From: Erinaceus europaeus
Lineage: Eukaryota; Chordata; Mammalia; Eulipotyphla; Erinaceidae
DNA length: 64,000 bases
Assembly: GCF_950295315.1 (NCBI RefSeq)
Contig: NC_080181.1
Span: 1,175,526-1,239,525 of the forward strand
Direction of reading: 5' to 3'
The notes beneath the pieces are model-generated. The model saw only the letters and a program-made list of their open reading frames with translations. It ran no database searches and was not told the origin of the DNA. The first letter of the stretch is position 1. Every line of letters begins with the position of its first letter. Made by a program: the position numbers and the translations under genes. Below, one piece after another: positions 43,078 to 54,800 of this stretch.

Positions 43078-45345
43078 TTTTTTTTTTTTTTAGTTTCTTT
43101 ATCGGAGGATTAATGGTTTACAGTTGACAGTAAAATACAGTACTCTGTACATGTATAGCATTTCTCAGTTTTCCATGTGACAGTTCAACCCCCACTAGGT
43201 CCTCCTCTGCCATCATGTTCCAGGCCCTGAGCCCTCTGTCCCCCGCCCCCACCTCACCCCAGAGTCTTTTACTTTGGTGCAATATACCAAACCCAGTCCA
43301 AGTTCTGCTTTGTGTTTTCCCTTCTGATCTCGTTTTTCAACTTCAGTCTATGAGTGAGATCATCCCATATTCATCCTCTTTCTGGATGATCTCACTTAAA
43401 ATGATTCCTTCAAGCTCCATCCAGGATGGGGTGAAGTGGTAAATTCACTGTTTTTAATAACTGAGTAGTATTCCAATGTGTATATATAGACCACAACTTG
43501 CTCAGCCACTCATCTGTTGTTGGACACCTGGGTTGCTTCCAGGTTTTGATTATTATAATTGCGTTGCTATAAACATAGGTATACACAGATCTTTTTTGGA
43601 TGGGTGTGTTTGGTTCCTTAGGATCTATCCCCAGGAGAGGAATTGCAGGGTCATAGGGTAGATCTACTTCTGGCCTTCTGAGAGCTCTCCAGGCTGCTCT
43701 CCACAGAGGTTAGACTAATTTACATTCCCACCAGCAGTGCAGGAGGGTTCCTTTGTCCCCACACCCTCTCCAGCATTTGTTGCTGCTACTTTTTCTGATA
43801 TATGACATTCTCACAGGGGTGAAGTGGTATCTCATTGTTGTCTTTATCTGCATTTCTCTGGAACATTTTTATCATATCTTTGTTGGCCTTTAGGGTCTCT
43901 TCTTTGGTGAATATTCTGTTCATATCCTCTCCCCATTTTTGGATAGGGTCATTTGTTTTCTTGTTGCTGAGTTTGGCAAGCTCTTTATATATTTTAGTTA
44001 TTAGCCTCTTGTCTGATGTATGGCATGTAAAGATCTTTTCCCATTCTATGAGAGGTCTCTTTGTTTGGGTGGTGGTATCTTTTTCTTTTTAACTTGATGT
44101 GTTCCTGTTGTTTTATTTTTTTTTATTTAGTCTTCTTTGTAGTTGGATTTGTCTCATTGAAGATGCCTATAAAATTTAGACGGAAAAGAGTTCTGCCAAT
44201 ATTTTCCTCTAAGTATTTGATAATCTCCGGTCTAATACCCAAGGCCTTGATTCATTTGGAATTTACTTTTGTATTTGATGAAATACAGTGGTTCAGTTTC
44301 ATTCTTCTGCATGTTTCAACCCAATTTTCCCAACACTGTTTGTTGAAGAGACTCTCCTTTCCCCATTTAATAGTCTGGGCATCCTTGTCAAAGATTAGAT
44401 GTCCATAGGTGTGGGGGCTCACTTCTGGGCTCTCAATTCTATTCCACTGGTCAGTGTGTCTATTCATGTTCCAGTACCAAGCAGTTTTGGTTACAATGGC
44501 CCTATAATACAGTTTGAGATCTGGGATTGTGACACCTCCAGTTCTGTTCTTTCTTCTCAAGATTGTTTTGGCAATTCTAGGTCTTGTCTAGTTCCAGATA
44601 AACATGTGTAGCTTTTGCTCTATTCTTTAATTCTTTCAACCCATGAACATGGAATATCTTTCCAATTCTTTGTGTCTTTTTCTATTTTCTTGAATAGTGA
44701 CTCAATTTTCGTTACACTAGCCTTTCACTTCTTTTGTTAGGTTTATTCCTAGATATTTTATTGCTTTTGTTGCTATAGTAAAAGGAATTGATTTCTGGAT
44801 TTCTTCTTCTAACTTAGAGTTTGCATAGAGGAATGCCACTGACTTTTGTATGTTAATTTTGTAGCCTGACACCTTACTATATTGCCTGATAATTGCCAAG
44901 ATCTCCCTCCTGGATTCCTTAGATTTTTTTTCAATGTATACTATCTTGTCATCTGCAAATAGTGAAAGTTTGACTTCTTCTCTTCAATCTGCATCCCTTT
45001 AATTCCTTGTTCCTGCTTGATTACTATGGCAAGAACTTTAAACACTGTGTTGAATAGTAATGGTGATAGAGGGCAGCCCTGTCTAGTACCTGATCTGAGA
45101 GGAAATGCTTCCATTTTTTCACCATTGAGTATGATGTTGGCTGTAGGTTTGCTGTATATGGACTCCACTATTTTGAGGAATTTTCCATCTATTCCCCTTT
45201 CTGTGTAGTGTTTTGATCATAAAGGAATGTTGTATTTTGTCAAAGGCTTTCTCTGCATCTATTGATATAATCATGTGATTTTTTTTTGGTCTTGCTTTTA
45301 TTCATGTGGGCTTTGCATCTATTGTTTATAACAGGACATTTGTAG
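43078..45345 (-). mobile_element. L1 retrotransposon, 5'-truncated, antisense
   Basis: On the minus strand this is the 3' part of a LINE-1, about 2.27 kb. It starts inside the ORF2 reverse-transcriptase domain, with remains reading [20 protein letters not shown] and [12 protein letters not shown] around 45168-44941. FADD-like coding follows in another frame, so the reading frame is shifted there. Further on are [13 protein letters not shown] (44899-44717) and [20 protein letters not shown], with a WNRIESPEV stretch (44560-44252). After these come the L1 terminal sequence and 3' UTR, ending in a T13 run on the + strand (reversed poly-A, near 43080). It is broken and cannot encode an active ORF2 protein. 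Confidence 0.92.
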
Positions 45346-47013
45346 TTATATAAATGGTAACTTCTAGGTCAGGGCAGTGTCACACCCAGTAAGTGCACAT
45401 AGTATGCATCATAACTTCTTATTCTGCAAATAATTTTGGGATGCCTACTTTACAAACACAGATATTTAAATAGTCACAGAAAGTGCTACCTATTCTAACA
45501 ACTTTTTATATTGTTTCCTGTCACCTAGATAAAGGGGTCTGTGTCTACTTTTCTTACTTAGAACTTTCAAGCATCTGTCTGTGTCTACTTACTATGTGCA
45601 TTTGTTGTAGAGACTACTACTTTGACCTCTCTGAGGTAGTCCATTAATTCTTAAGTCAGTTCAGAGGTTCTGGAAGTGATTTAAGAGAAACCTACCAACC
45701 AGTGAGCAGACTACTTGCTCCCTTCTCAGCTCCCCAGAGTACTGCCTGGCCCTGTTTGGAAGAAGGAATTCATTCATTTCCTTAACAGGAGACTAAAGAA
45801 AGAAAAAATCATTCCCTTAAACATGGTTTATGTGGAAAACTTGAATTTCCTGAAATTCACAGGAATGATTAGTGTCTCCAGAAGTGACCTTTGGATGTCT
45901 CTAAAGGGCTAATGGGATCTGCAGTGTGCACAGAAATCTCGGGTCCTCGCTGACCCTTTCCTGGACAGACAGACTTGCGCTAAGTCCGGCTGGACCCAGC
46001 CAGTTTCCTCCTGGCTCCTGGGCGGAGTCTGCAACAGTGACAAGTCCCAAAGTACAGGAGAGGAAGCTGAGTGCAGGGATGGCGTTTCAGTTCTGTTCAG
46101 GGTGTGTTTGCTGCAGTGGCTCCTGTGTGGCTCCAACGCAGGCAGCTCCAGAGAGACAAGATTGAGCTGAGTCAGGGTGGGGGCACACCCAGTCCAGAGG
46201 TGTGCAGAGGGTATGTCAGCTCCACGGAAGAGCCCCCTCTGCTCTGTCACTCGTTTTCTGTCAGCTGAGCACCTTACTGTACCAGGCACGAGGCTGAAGT
46301 CTGGATACCTAAGCACAAGTATAACAAGTGCAGCTTTGCTCAGATGCAAAATGTTTCTAAGAAGTTGTATCCCTGGAGAAAGCCAGCAGGAGTGAGTGTC
46401 CACGGGTCTATCTGTAGCAGGAGAGTGAGTCAGGAAGAGTCATTAGCAGGGGCCGTGTGGAGAGAGGGGTGCTGGCCCTGCCCTGCATGTGAGGCAGGCA
46501 GATCCTGCCATCTGCTCTCACTCCAGCTGGCCCTGCATCCTGGCCACAGCTGTCACTGGGTGTGAAGAAATGCTGGCCTCGAGAGGACCAGAGTCTTGGG
46601 GTAGGCTTTGCAGCAGCAGTCACTCAAGCTGCTTCTACTGACTGTGCTCAGGACTCCCCACTGCTCCTCTAAGGCAATGTGGGCTGAGTCCCTCCCCTCT
46701 GTGAGGGTCTGGGGACCAGTGCTGGATCCACAGTCACCTCCTGATGCTGCTGGTTGGGAATATGGAGGCCCGTTCAAGGGTCATCTTGTTGTCATGGCAG
46801 AACAGTCACATTTACTTGACAAAGTGGAAAAACACACTGACCTCAAAGGTCGCATTGCCCAGTGCTCACATTTTGGTCTGGAATCCAATTATTTACCTCT
46901 TCATTAAATTTCCTACTTCTTCAAAGTAAGCAAGTACTGATGGCAGTAAGTTCTGTGTGAGTGTGGCATTTCTGTTTGCCAGCATGGAGCAGTTTAATGA
47001 GCACAGATTCAGG

Positions 47014-47015
<2 letters not shown>

Positions 47016-47049
<34 letters not shown>

Positions 47050-47070
47050 TGCACACGCACACACACACAC
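47016..47070. repeat. (CA)n microsatellite, interrupted
   Basis: CA tract with CGCATG and CG interruptions toward its right end. Confidence 0.95.
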
Positions 47071-47727
47071 CCAGCCATGTACTCGTACATGTGTTAAGTG
47101 ACCTCTCTCCCCTACCTGTCCTGATGTGTTTCTGGCAACTCTGTTTCTGCCCTACAAACACCACACGTGCTGCAGGAAGGAAGGCAGGTCTGAATAGAAT
47201 TGATAACGGAGACTTGCACTCTCCAATAGAAAGCAGGTGTGGACATATGTGCCTCTGTGGGGTGCAGGAGAGCCTGGCAGTGAAACAACCACCTGGTACT
47301 CAAGGCAGGTCCTGTTCCTCTATCCTCACTTCTGAGCTCTGCACACACCTCAGCTTTCATGTTCCCTACTCTTTACCCATCTCTCGCTTTCCTCATCCTC
47401 AGTGTCCCACATTCCACACTGCAGGTCCAGGGAGAGGACCCTCCATTCCCCACTTGAATGTCTGGACTGCAGCTTCTGTCTCATGAGGGCTCTGCCTCAA
47501 GCTACGGGTGTCTGCACTGGCTCCATTGATCAGTAGTTTCCCTCTTCCTGGCAGCCTCTAGAATAGCCACCCAGTCAACAAGACTGTTAGAGACTGGAGC
47601 CACTGCCTTAAAACATGTCTCCAGCTTTGTGTCTGAGTGGGCTTGTGTGATTGGAGTGTGATGGAGAGGAAGAACAGTTGAGAACATCCTCAAAGTCCAC
47701 AAAACAAGGACTGGAACGAATTCCCCA

Positions 47728-47774
<47 letters not shown>
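47728..47774. repeat. (CA)n microsatellite
   Basis: About 23 CA dinucleotides, uninterrupted. Confidence 0.95.
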
Positions 47775-47781
<7 letters not shown>

Positions 47782-48039
47782 GTGCACACAGGGTTTGGAA
47801 AGAAGTTGTTTGGAGAAGGTGTAATAATACCAATTCCTGTGCTGGGCATTTCTTTTTCTTGTTACATTAAGAAAATGCTGCTCTGAGATGCTAAGGCTTG
47901 CTGGAAAGCTCATTCCAGTTGCTCTTAAATACCTCTCACAGAGAGGTCTCATGTCAGCATGAACCAGAATAAACAATAATCGCTGTCTGTGTCCAGTGAA
48001 GTCACTACTCAGGGAAAGTTAAGTTCTTCAGAAGGACTT

Positions 48040-48322
48040 CATTTTTTTTAATATTTATTTATTTATTTATTCCCTTTTGTTGCCCTTACTGTTTTTTATT
48101 GTTGTAGTTATTATTGTTGTCATCATTGTTGGATAGGACAGAGAGAAATGGAAGGGGAAGACAGAGGGGGGAGAGAAAGATAGACACCTGTAGACCTGCT
48201 TCACCTCCTGTGAAGCGACTCCCCTGCAGGTGGGAGCCGGGGGCTCAAACCGGGATTCTTACTCCGGTCCTTGCTCTTTGCGCCACGTGTGCTTAACCCG
48301 CTGTGCTACTGCCCAACTCCCA
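48040..48322 (-). repeat. tRNA-derived SINE, antisense, next to giant exon
   Basis: A reversed copy: T-rich tail, TTCCCTTTTGTTGCCC, 'ttggataggacagagagaaa', GA-rich middle, CTCAAACCGGG (mutated B box) and end CTACTGCCCAACTCCC. A 13-bp duplication TTCAGAAGGACTT lies at 48027-48039 and 48323-48335. The right duplication ends 46 bp before the acceptor of the 4-kb exon, which leaves only the branch-point and pyrimidine region between them. Confidence 0.95.
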
Positions 48323-48381
48323 TTCAGAAGGACTTTGATGACCTCACCGTAATTTGTTTCCCCACTGACTTTGTGTTGTAG

Positions 48382-51300
48382 GAAACACTGGGAACACATT
48401 TAGGATTGAGCCTGTGCTGGGCATTATCACTGTCTCCAAAGAGCCAGACATCACCTCCCAGGGGCAGTTTGTCCTGTCGGTGAAAGCCACAGACCAGGGC
48501 TCCCCGCCCATGTCAGCCACGGCCATCGTGCGCATCTCTGTCACCATGTCTGACAATGCACAGCCCAGGTTCACTCACAGAGACTACCAGGCAGAAGTCA
48601 GCGAGAATGTGGACGCTGGCATGTCCGTCATCCTCATCTCAGCTGTCAGCCAGTCCAGCCTCGTGTACGAGGTCAGGGATGGAAATGTCGGCAGCGCCTT
48701 CACCATAAACCCCTACTCAGGAGTCATCACCACACGCAAGGCCCTGGATTATGAGCGCACATCCTCCTACCAGCTCATCGTGCAGGCCACCAACATGGCG
48801 GGAATGGCTTCCAATGCCACTGTCAACATCCAGGTGGTGGATGAGAATGACAATGCCCCCGTGTTTCTCTGTGCTCAGTACTCAGGCCGCCTCAGTGAGG
48901 CCGCCCCAGTCAACAGCGTTGTCCGGAGTGCGGACAGCAATCCCCTTGTCATTAGAGCCACTGACGCCGACAGCAACCGGAATGCCCTGCTTGTGTACCA
49001 GATCGTGGAGTCCACGGCCAAAAAGTTCTTCACGGTGGATTCCAGCACCGGCGCAATCAGGACCATCGCAAACCTGGACCACGAAACCATTGCCCACTTC
49101 CACTTCCATGTGCACGTGAGAGACAGTGGTAGCCCCCAGCTGACAGCCGAGAGCCCCGTGGAGGTCAGCATTGAGGTGACGGATGTGAACGACAGCCCGC
49201 CAGCCTTCACCCAGGCTGTGTTTGAGTCTGTATTGCTGCTGCCCACCTGTGTTGGAGTGGAGGTGCTGAAGGTCAGTGCCACAGACCCCGACTCCGAGCT
49301 GCCCCCTGAGCTGACCTACAGCCTGGTGGAGGGCAGTGCTGGCCACTTTGTGATGGACTCCACAACGGGTGTGCTCACCGTGAAAGATAGCAGCCTCTCC
49401 AAAGACCACTACATGCTGGTCATAAGAGTGTCTGATGGGAAGTTCCACAGCACAGCCATGGCCAACATCTTGGTCAAGGAAGCCCTGGACAGTGGCCTCC
49501 ACTTCACCCAGAACGTTTATTCCTCCTCCATCTCAGAGAACAGCACCAGCATAGCCAGGGTGGCAGTTGTCAACGCCATCGGAAACCACCTCAACGAACC
49601 CTTGAAATACAGCATCTTAAACCCAGGGGACAAGTTTAGGATAAAGCCGACCTCGGGCGTCATCGAGACCACCGGTGTGCCCTTCGACCGTGAAGAGCAG
49701 GAGCTATATGAGCTACTGGTGGAGGCCAGCCTGGAACTGGAACACCTGCGTGTGTCCAGGGTGGCTGTGAGGGTCACCGTGGAGGACATCAACGACAACA
49801 GCCCCATTTTCGTGGGCCTTCCCTACTATGCCGCTGTGCAGGTGGACGCCCAGCCCGGGACCCTCATCTACCGGGTCATGGCCATCGACCAGGACAGAGG
49901 CGCCAACGGAGAAGTGACCTATGCACTCCAGGACGACTACGGCCACTTTGAGATCCACCCACGCTCGGGGAATGTCATCTTAAAGGAGGTGTTCAGCTCA
50001 GACCTGTCCAACATGGAGTACGGTGTCACCGTGTTGGCCAGAGATGGTGGGAGCCCCTCTCTGTCCACCTCGGTAGAGCTGCCCATCACCATTGTCAACA
50101 AGGCCATGCCCGTGTTTGACAAGCCCTTCTACACAGCATCCATCAGCGAGGACGTCGGCGTGGACACCCCCATCCTGAGCATCAACGCCACCAGCCCAGA
50201 AGGCCAAGGGGTCATCTACGTCATTGTGGACGGGGACCTCTATAGGCAGTTCAGCGTGGACTTTGACACTGGTGTCCTGAAGGTCGCCAGCCCCTTGGAC
50301 TATGAGATGGCTCCTGCCTACAAGCTGACAGTCAGAGCCAGCGACGCCCTGACTGGGGCCAGGGCTGAAGTTGCCGTGGATGTGCTGGTGAGCGACGTGA
50401 ATGACAGCCCCCCAGTCTTTGACCAGCCCTCCTACAACACCACGCTGTCAGAGGCCTCACTCATCGGAACACCGGTCCTGCAGGTGGTATCCGTGGACGC
50501 GGACTCGGCAAACAACAGGCTGGTGCGCTACCAGATCATGCAGGACCCCGACAACAGCACGGACTACTTCCACATCGACAGCGCCAGCGGCCTGATCCTC
50601 ACGGCCCGGGCACTAGACCACGAGCTGGTGCAGCGTTGCACCCTGAGAGTTCGTGCCACTGACGGTGGCTTCCCGCCCCTGAGCAGCGAGGTGCTAGTGC
50701 ACATCTCCATCTCCGATGTGAACGACAATGCGCCCATCTTTAACCAGCTCCTCTATGAGTCCTATGTGAGCGAGCTGGCACCCCGAGGCCACTTTGTGAC
50801 CTGCGTGCAGGCCTCCGACTCAGACACCGCCGACTCTGACCGGCTGGAGTACAGCATCCTCTCCGGGAACGACCGCACCAGCTTCCTGATGGACAGCAGG
50901 AGTGGGGTCATCACGCTGTCTGGCCACCGGAAGCAGCGCATGGAGCCCCTGTACAGCCTCAACGTGTCAGTGTCTGATGGGCTCTTCACCAGCACTGCTC
51001 AGGTGCACATCCGTGTCCTGGGAGCCAACCTCTATAGCCCTGCCTTTGCCCAGAGCACCTACGTCACGGAGGTGAGAGAGAACGCAGCCACCGGGACCAG
51101 GGTCATCCACGTCCGGGCCACAGACGGGGACCCCGGCCCCTACGGGCAGGTCAGCTACTCCATCATCAACGATGTTGCCAAGGACAGGTTCCTCATAGAC
51201 AGCAATGGACAGGTGCTCACCACAGAGAGGCTGGACCGGGAGAACCCCCTGGAGGGAGACGTCAGCATCTTCCTGAGGGCCCTGGACGGCGGCGGGAGAG

Positions 51301-52455
51301 CCGCCTTCTGCACGGTGCGGGTGATTGTCCTAGACGAGAATGACAATGCCCCCCAGTTCCTCACCATGGAGTACAGAGCCAGTGTCCGGGCAGACGTGGG
51401 CAGGGGCCACCTGGTGACGCAGGTTCAAGCCACTGACCCCGACGACGGGGCCAATGCCCGGATCACCTACTCCCTGTACAGTGAGGCCTCTGTCTCAGTG
51501 GCTGACCTGCTGGAAATTGACCCTGACAATGGCTGGATGGTCACCAAGGGCAGCTTCCACCAGCTGAGAAACACAGTGCTGTCCTTCTTTGTCAAGGCTG
51601 TGGACGGGGGTGTCCCAGTGAGGCACGCCCTCATCCCAGTCTACATCCACGTCCTGCCCCCTGACACGCTCCTGCCCGCCTTCGCCCAGCCCCAGTACTC
51701 TTTCTCTGTGCCGGAGGACATGGCCATTGGGAGCACACTGGATGTGCTGCGGGTCTTGCCTGCCCAGAGTGTCAGGTTCAGCACCTTCAATGGTGAGCGG
51801 CCAGAAAACAACAGAGGGGCCGTCTTCATCATAGAGCAGGACACAGGCACCATCAAGCTGGATAAGCGCCTTGACCGCGAGGCCAGCCCCACTTTCCACT
51901 TCAAGGCGGCTGCCACCATGCCCCTGGACAAGGTGGACATCGTCCTCACCGTGGACATCGAGGTCAAGGTACTGGACCAGAATGACAACAGGCCCATCTT
52001 TGAGACCGCCAACTATGAGGCCATTGTGATGGAAGGCATGCCCGCAGGCACCAGGCTCACACAGGTCAGAGCGGTGGATGCAGACTGGGGGGCCAATGGG
52101 CAGGTCACCTACTCCCTGCATTCAGACACCCAGCCCGAGAGGGTGGCGGAAGCCTTCAGTATCGACAGCAACACGGGCTGGATCAGCACCCTCAAGGACC
52201 TGGACCATGAGATGGACCCTGCCTTCAGCTTCTCCGTGGTGGCCGCCGACCTTGGCGAGGCCTTCTCTCTCTCCTCCTCGGCCCTGGTCTCCGTCAGGGT
52301 GACGGACATCAATGACAATGCACCTGTCTTTGCCCAGGAGCTGTATCGAGGGAGCGTGAAAGAGAGCGACCCCCCGGGTGAAGTGGTGGCTGTCCTGAGC
52401 ACGTGGGACAGAGACACATCCCACATCAACCGCCAAGTCAGCTACCACATCACAG
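48382..52455 (+). CDS. FAT3: FAT3 giant coding exon, 12 complete EC repeats
   Basis: A 4,074-bp internal exon: two bases, 1,357 codons, one base, with phase 1 at both ends and no stop. It finishes one EC repeat, encodes 12 complete repeats and starts a thirteenth. Linkers end near 48570, 48868, 49208, 49505, 49812, 50118, 50420, 50742, 51050, 51360, 51683, 52002 and 52332. Eight are canonical (for example [18 protein letters not shown]). Five lack the calcium ligands ([44 protein letters not shown]). Each repeat shows YxxxxxE, D-x-D and LDxE-type calcium motifs to varying degree. Sequons include ENSTS, INATS, YNTTL, DNSTD and LNVSV. The acceptor is TTTGTGTTGTAG|GA and the donor ACA-G|GTAGGG. 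Third codon positions are strongly G/C. The frame from an ATG at 48414 is internal, not a start, and frames read beyond 52455 are intronic. Confidence 0.97.
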
Positions 52456-52599
52456 GTAGGGCAGCTGGTGAGTGGGGCAGGCACCAGTCAGGGTGTGTGT
52501 CTGTTTACCCAAGCAGACTGCCCAGCTGGGAACCCTGTCCTTGGGCCACTTCTCAAGGTTGTTGTCTGAGGTTGAGGTAGATTGTAAAGACTGGCCTTG

Positions 52600-52745
52600 C
52601 TCTTATATGAGCAGGGCAGACAGAGAGAGACAGAGAGGTCAGAGGACTGCTCAGCTCCGGCCTAGGGTCATGGGAACTGAGCCAGAGACCTGTGAAGCTT
52701 CAGTGACGCAAGTCTCGTGCTCTGACACACTGAGCTATTTTCCAG
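52600..52745 (-). repeat. SINE, second family, antisense
   Basis: Reads 'gcagacagagagagacagag', 'ggactgctcagctccggcct', 'actgagccagagacctgtga' and 'gctctgacacactgagctat'. This is the reverse of the block order at 32803-32940. Confidence 0.65.
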
Positions 52746-52811
52746 CCTCAGCCTCCCTTTTATCATGTAAAAAGAAGTACAGTCAAATGCCTGAATTAAG
52801 GAAGTGAAAAT

Positions 52812-52935
52812 GGATGGGGGGATATTAGCCAACAGACAGACCTTCTGCCTGAGGCTTTGAGGTCCCAGGTCAGTCCCCTGCACCACCATCAGCCAGAGCT
52901 GAGCAGGGCTCTAGGGAAATAATAATAGTAGTAAA
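52812..52935 (+). repeat. SINE, second family
   Basis: 'ccttctgcctgaggctttga', GGTCCCAGGTCAGTCCCC, 'tgcaccaccatcagccagag', 'ctgagcagggctctaggg', then an AATAATAATAG tail. Confidence 0.75.
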
Positions 52936-53063
52936 ATGGAGAAAGAAAAGAATGAAAATAAACACACACACACACACACACACATGCTGGAGGGCTTGCC
53001 CTGATGAAAAATCCCAAGTTACAGCCCTAAATCACAGAGAATTTCTGCTGGACCTCCATTTTC

Positions 53064-53255
53064 TTTCTTTTTTAAAATATTGTGTTTATTTTAATGAGAG
53101 AGATGCAGAGAGAAAGATACACAGAGACAGAGAGATAGAGAGACACCAGAGTCCTGCTCAGGTCTGGATCATGGCAGTGCTAGGGATTGAGCCTGGGACC
53201 TCAGAGCCTCAGACAAGAAAGGCTTTTGCAGAACCACTATGCTGTCTCCCCAACC
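53064..53255 (-). repeat. SINE, second family, antisense
   Basis: 'ttgtgtttattttaatgaga', GA-rich run, 'gtcctgctcaggtctggatc', 'gattgagcctgggacctcag' and 'accactatgctgtctcccc', the mirror image of the copy at 32803-32940. Confidence 0.75.
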
Positions 53256-53405
53256 TTACAACTCTGTCTTCTCAGGTTTTTTTTCTGTGTTTCCAGAGAG
53301 TAAATAGCAGTTAAGTAGGAAAGGCAAGAACCTTACAACTCTGTGTTCTCAAGTCTTTTTCTGTGTTTCCAGACAGGAAGTAGCAGTTGAGTAGTAAAGG
53401 AAAGT
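53252..53405. repeat. Tandem duplication, 77 bp, two copies
   Basis: AACCTTACAACTCTGT begins at 53252 and again at 53329. Both copies continue through TTTTTCTGTGTTTCCAGA and TAGCAGTT(A/G)AGTAG with several differences. Each copy contains an acceptor-like pyrimidine tract and AG. Confidence 0.85.
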
Positions 53406-53699
53406 AAACGCTCCCAATGCGCCAGAATGTCCCATATGCTCAGAGAGGCCACAGACTGCACGTCACCCAGAAGGAGGGTGTCACCAGTAGAGTATTTGGG
53501 GTGACTGACCGGGAACCACCCAGAGAAGGATGGGATGACAGCAGTCAGTCTTTGGGAATTGTTAGGGTTTTTAAAGCCAATATTTTGATGTTTGGGATAT
53601 TCAGAAGCAGAACATAAGCAAAGTGCCAAAAGATTTTAAAGAATCCATCAATACTTGTAGTCAGGTGACTTCCCTTTAGAAAAACTACATTATTCAAAG

Positions 53700-54190
53700 A
53701 GAAAAATGAATTAATTAGAATGCCCTGAGGACACAGAATCTGCTTAAGTATGTTAGTAGAAAAGTTAATTAATCACCGCAGAGCGGGATCTGCAGAGAGC
53801 CTGTCAGCATGGGGTTGCCTCACCCCCAGACGGAACAGGCTGTGTGCATTGGCCGCCAGCTCCTGGCGCTCCGCGGTTCTGCCAGGGACTGGTAGTAAGG
53901 TGGCACCGGGCTCAGACACGCAACTCAGGCATTCAGAGGTACACTCTCCTGTGTGAAAAAGAGCCACGGAGCTCTCAGCTTTAATTACTCAGCCCGCACA
54001 TTCTCAGCAGCGAGCTACAGGGACTTTACCAAGGTAACGAGAGACACTGTCTGCAACTGCTCCTGTGAGCGGTGCCACCACCAGCTGACTTTAATTGGAT
54101 TTAACTTTTACTCTTGGTATAACACAACTTGGCTGTGTGCCTCAGATGAACAAAGGGCCATTAATCATTTTATTAGCAAAAGATGGGCGG
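53700..54190. promoter_or_regulatory. Candidate intronic enhancer (homeodomain-motif cluster)
   Basis: A non-repetitive tract with five TAAT-type cores in under 500 bp: GAATTAATTAGAATG (about 53708), AGTTAATTAATCACC (53763), CTTTAATTACTCAGC (53980), CTTTAATTGGATTT (54089) and GCCATTAATCATTT (54158). The surrounding intron is GC-rich and repeat-laden, so the contrast is marked. Homeodomain proteins bind such cores. Enhancer activity and conservation are inferred. Confidence 0.3.
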
Positions 54191-54645
54191 GGGCCTGCAG
54201 TCGGAGACCCTCTCCTGGAGAGGGGAGAGTCGTGGTTGCTGAAGACAGTTCAGTGAAGCAGAACCAATCCCAGCACTGATGAGGACCCTGCCTCCCCGCC
54301 TCCCCACCTCCCTACCCTGCTCTGTCACTGGGGGCCTTTGCTGGTGACAGCAGTGTCTCTGCCCCGCTGTGACATGCAGAGATGACTCCAGGCACTGATC
54401 AGTGCCCTCGGGATGGGGGCCGTCATTCCCAGTTGGAGCCAGGGGCATGGCGGGGTGCAGCCCTGGCTGCTCCTGCAGTCTTGCCGCTGGCCTGTCCATG
54501 TGTCCCAAGGGTGCTGTACCCTCTGAGGCCCCTGAAGGCCCCCCTCTGCCCCCACATGTGATCCAAGACATAGTCTAGCACTGGACTCTTCTGTTTCCAC
54601 TAAGTCCCTTGAGGGACATTGCCTTTGTTCTCTGCTCCTCTCAGA

Positions 54646-54800
54646 TGCTCTCTGTCCTATCAACTAAGAAAAAGAAAGAAAGGGAGAGAAGGAGAGAGAG
54701 AGGAAAGAATTGTTGCAGGAGCAGTGGATTCATTGTGCAGGGACCAAGCCCTAGTGATAACCCTGGTGGCAATAAATTTAAAAAAAGAAAAAAAGAAAAC
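54646..54800 (+). repeat. tRNA-derived SINE, 3' half only
   Basis: 'ctctctgtcctatcaactaa', a GA-rich run, then the long-form 3' block 'gcaggagcagtggattcat' and 'ccctggtggcaataaattta' with an A-rich tail. The tRNA-like head is missing. Confidence 0.8.

Larger units (their letters stand above)
41332..48381 (+). other. FAT3: FAT3 intron (7.05 kb)
   Basis: Phase-1 intron, GTGAGC..TTGTGTTGTAG. It contains a reversed retrotransposon end (about 41660-42125), T runs near 42230-42247, a SINE (42629-42870), a reversed L1 (43078-45345), two CA microsatellites and a reversed SINE (48040-48322) just before the acceptor. Positions 45346-47015 and 47071-47727 hold no recognised gene or repeat. The pieces around 46890-46920 and 47820-47960 are AT-richer unique DNA. 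Confidence 0.85.

Noticed and set aside
43835..45208. Plus-strand hydrophobic frames (for example 43835-44092, 44061-44408)
   Set aside because: They are the antisense of an L1 element. The T-rich strand gives Phe/Leu/Ser-rich nonsense.
48875..52484. Long minus-strand frames opposite the giant exon (up to 208 codons)
   Set aside because: They are shadows of the FAT3 coding strand, whose GC-rich third positions suppress stops on the other strand.
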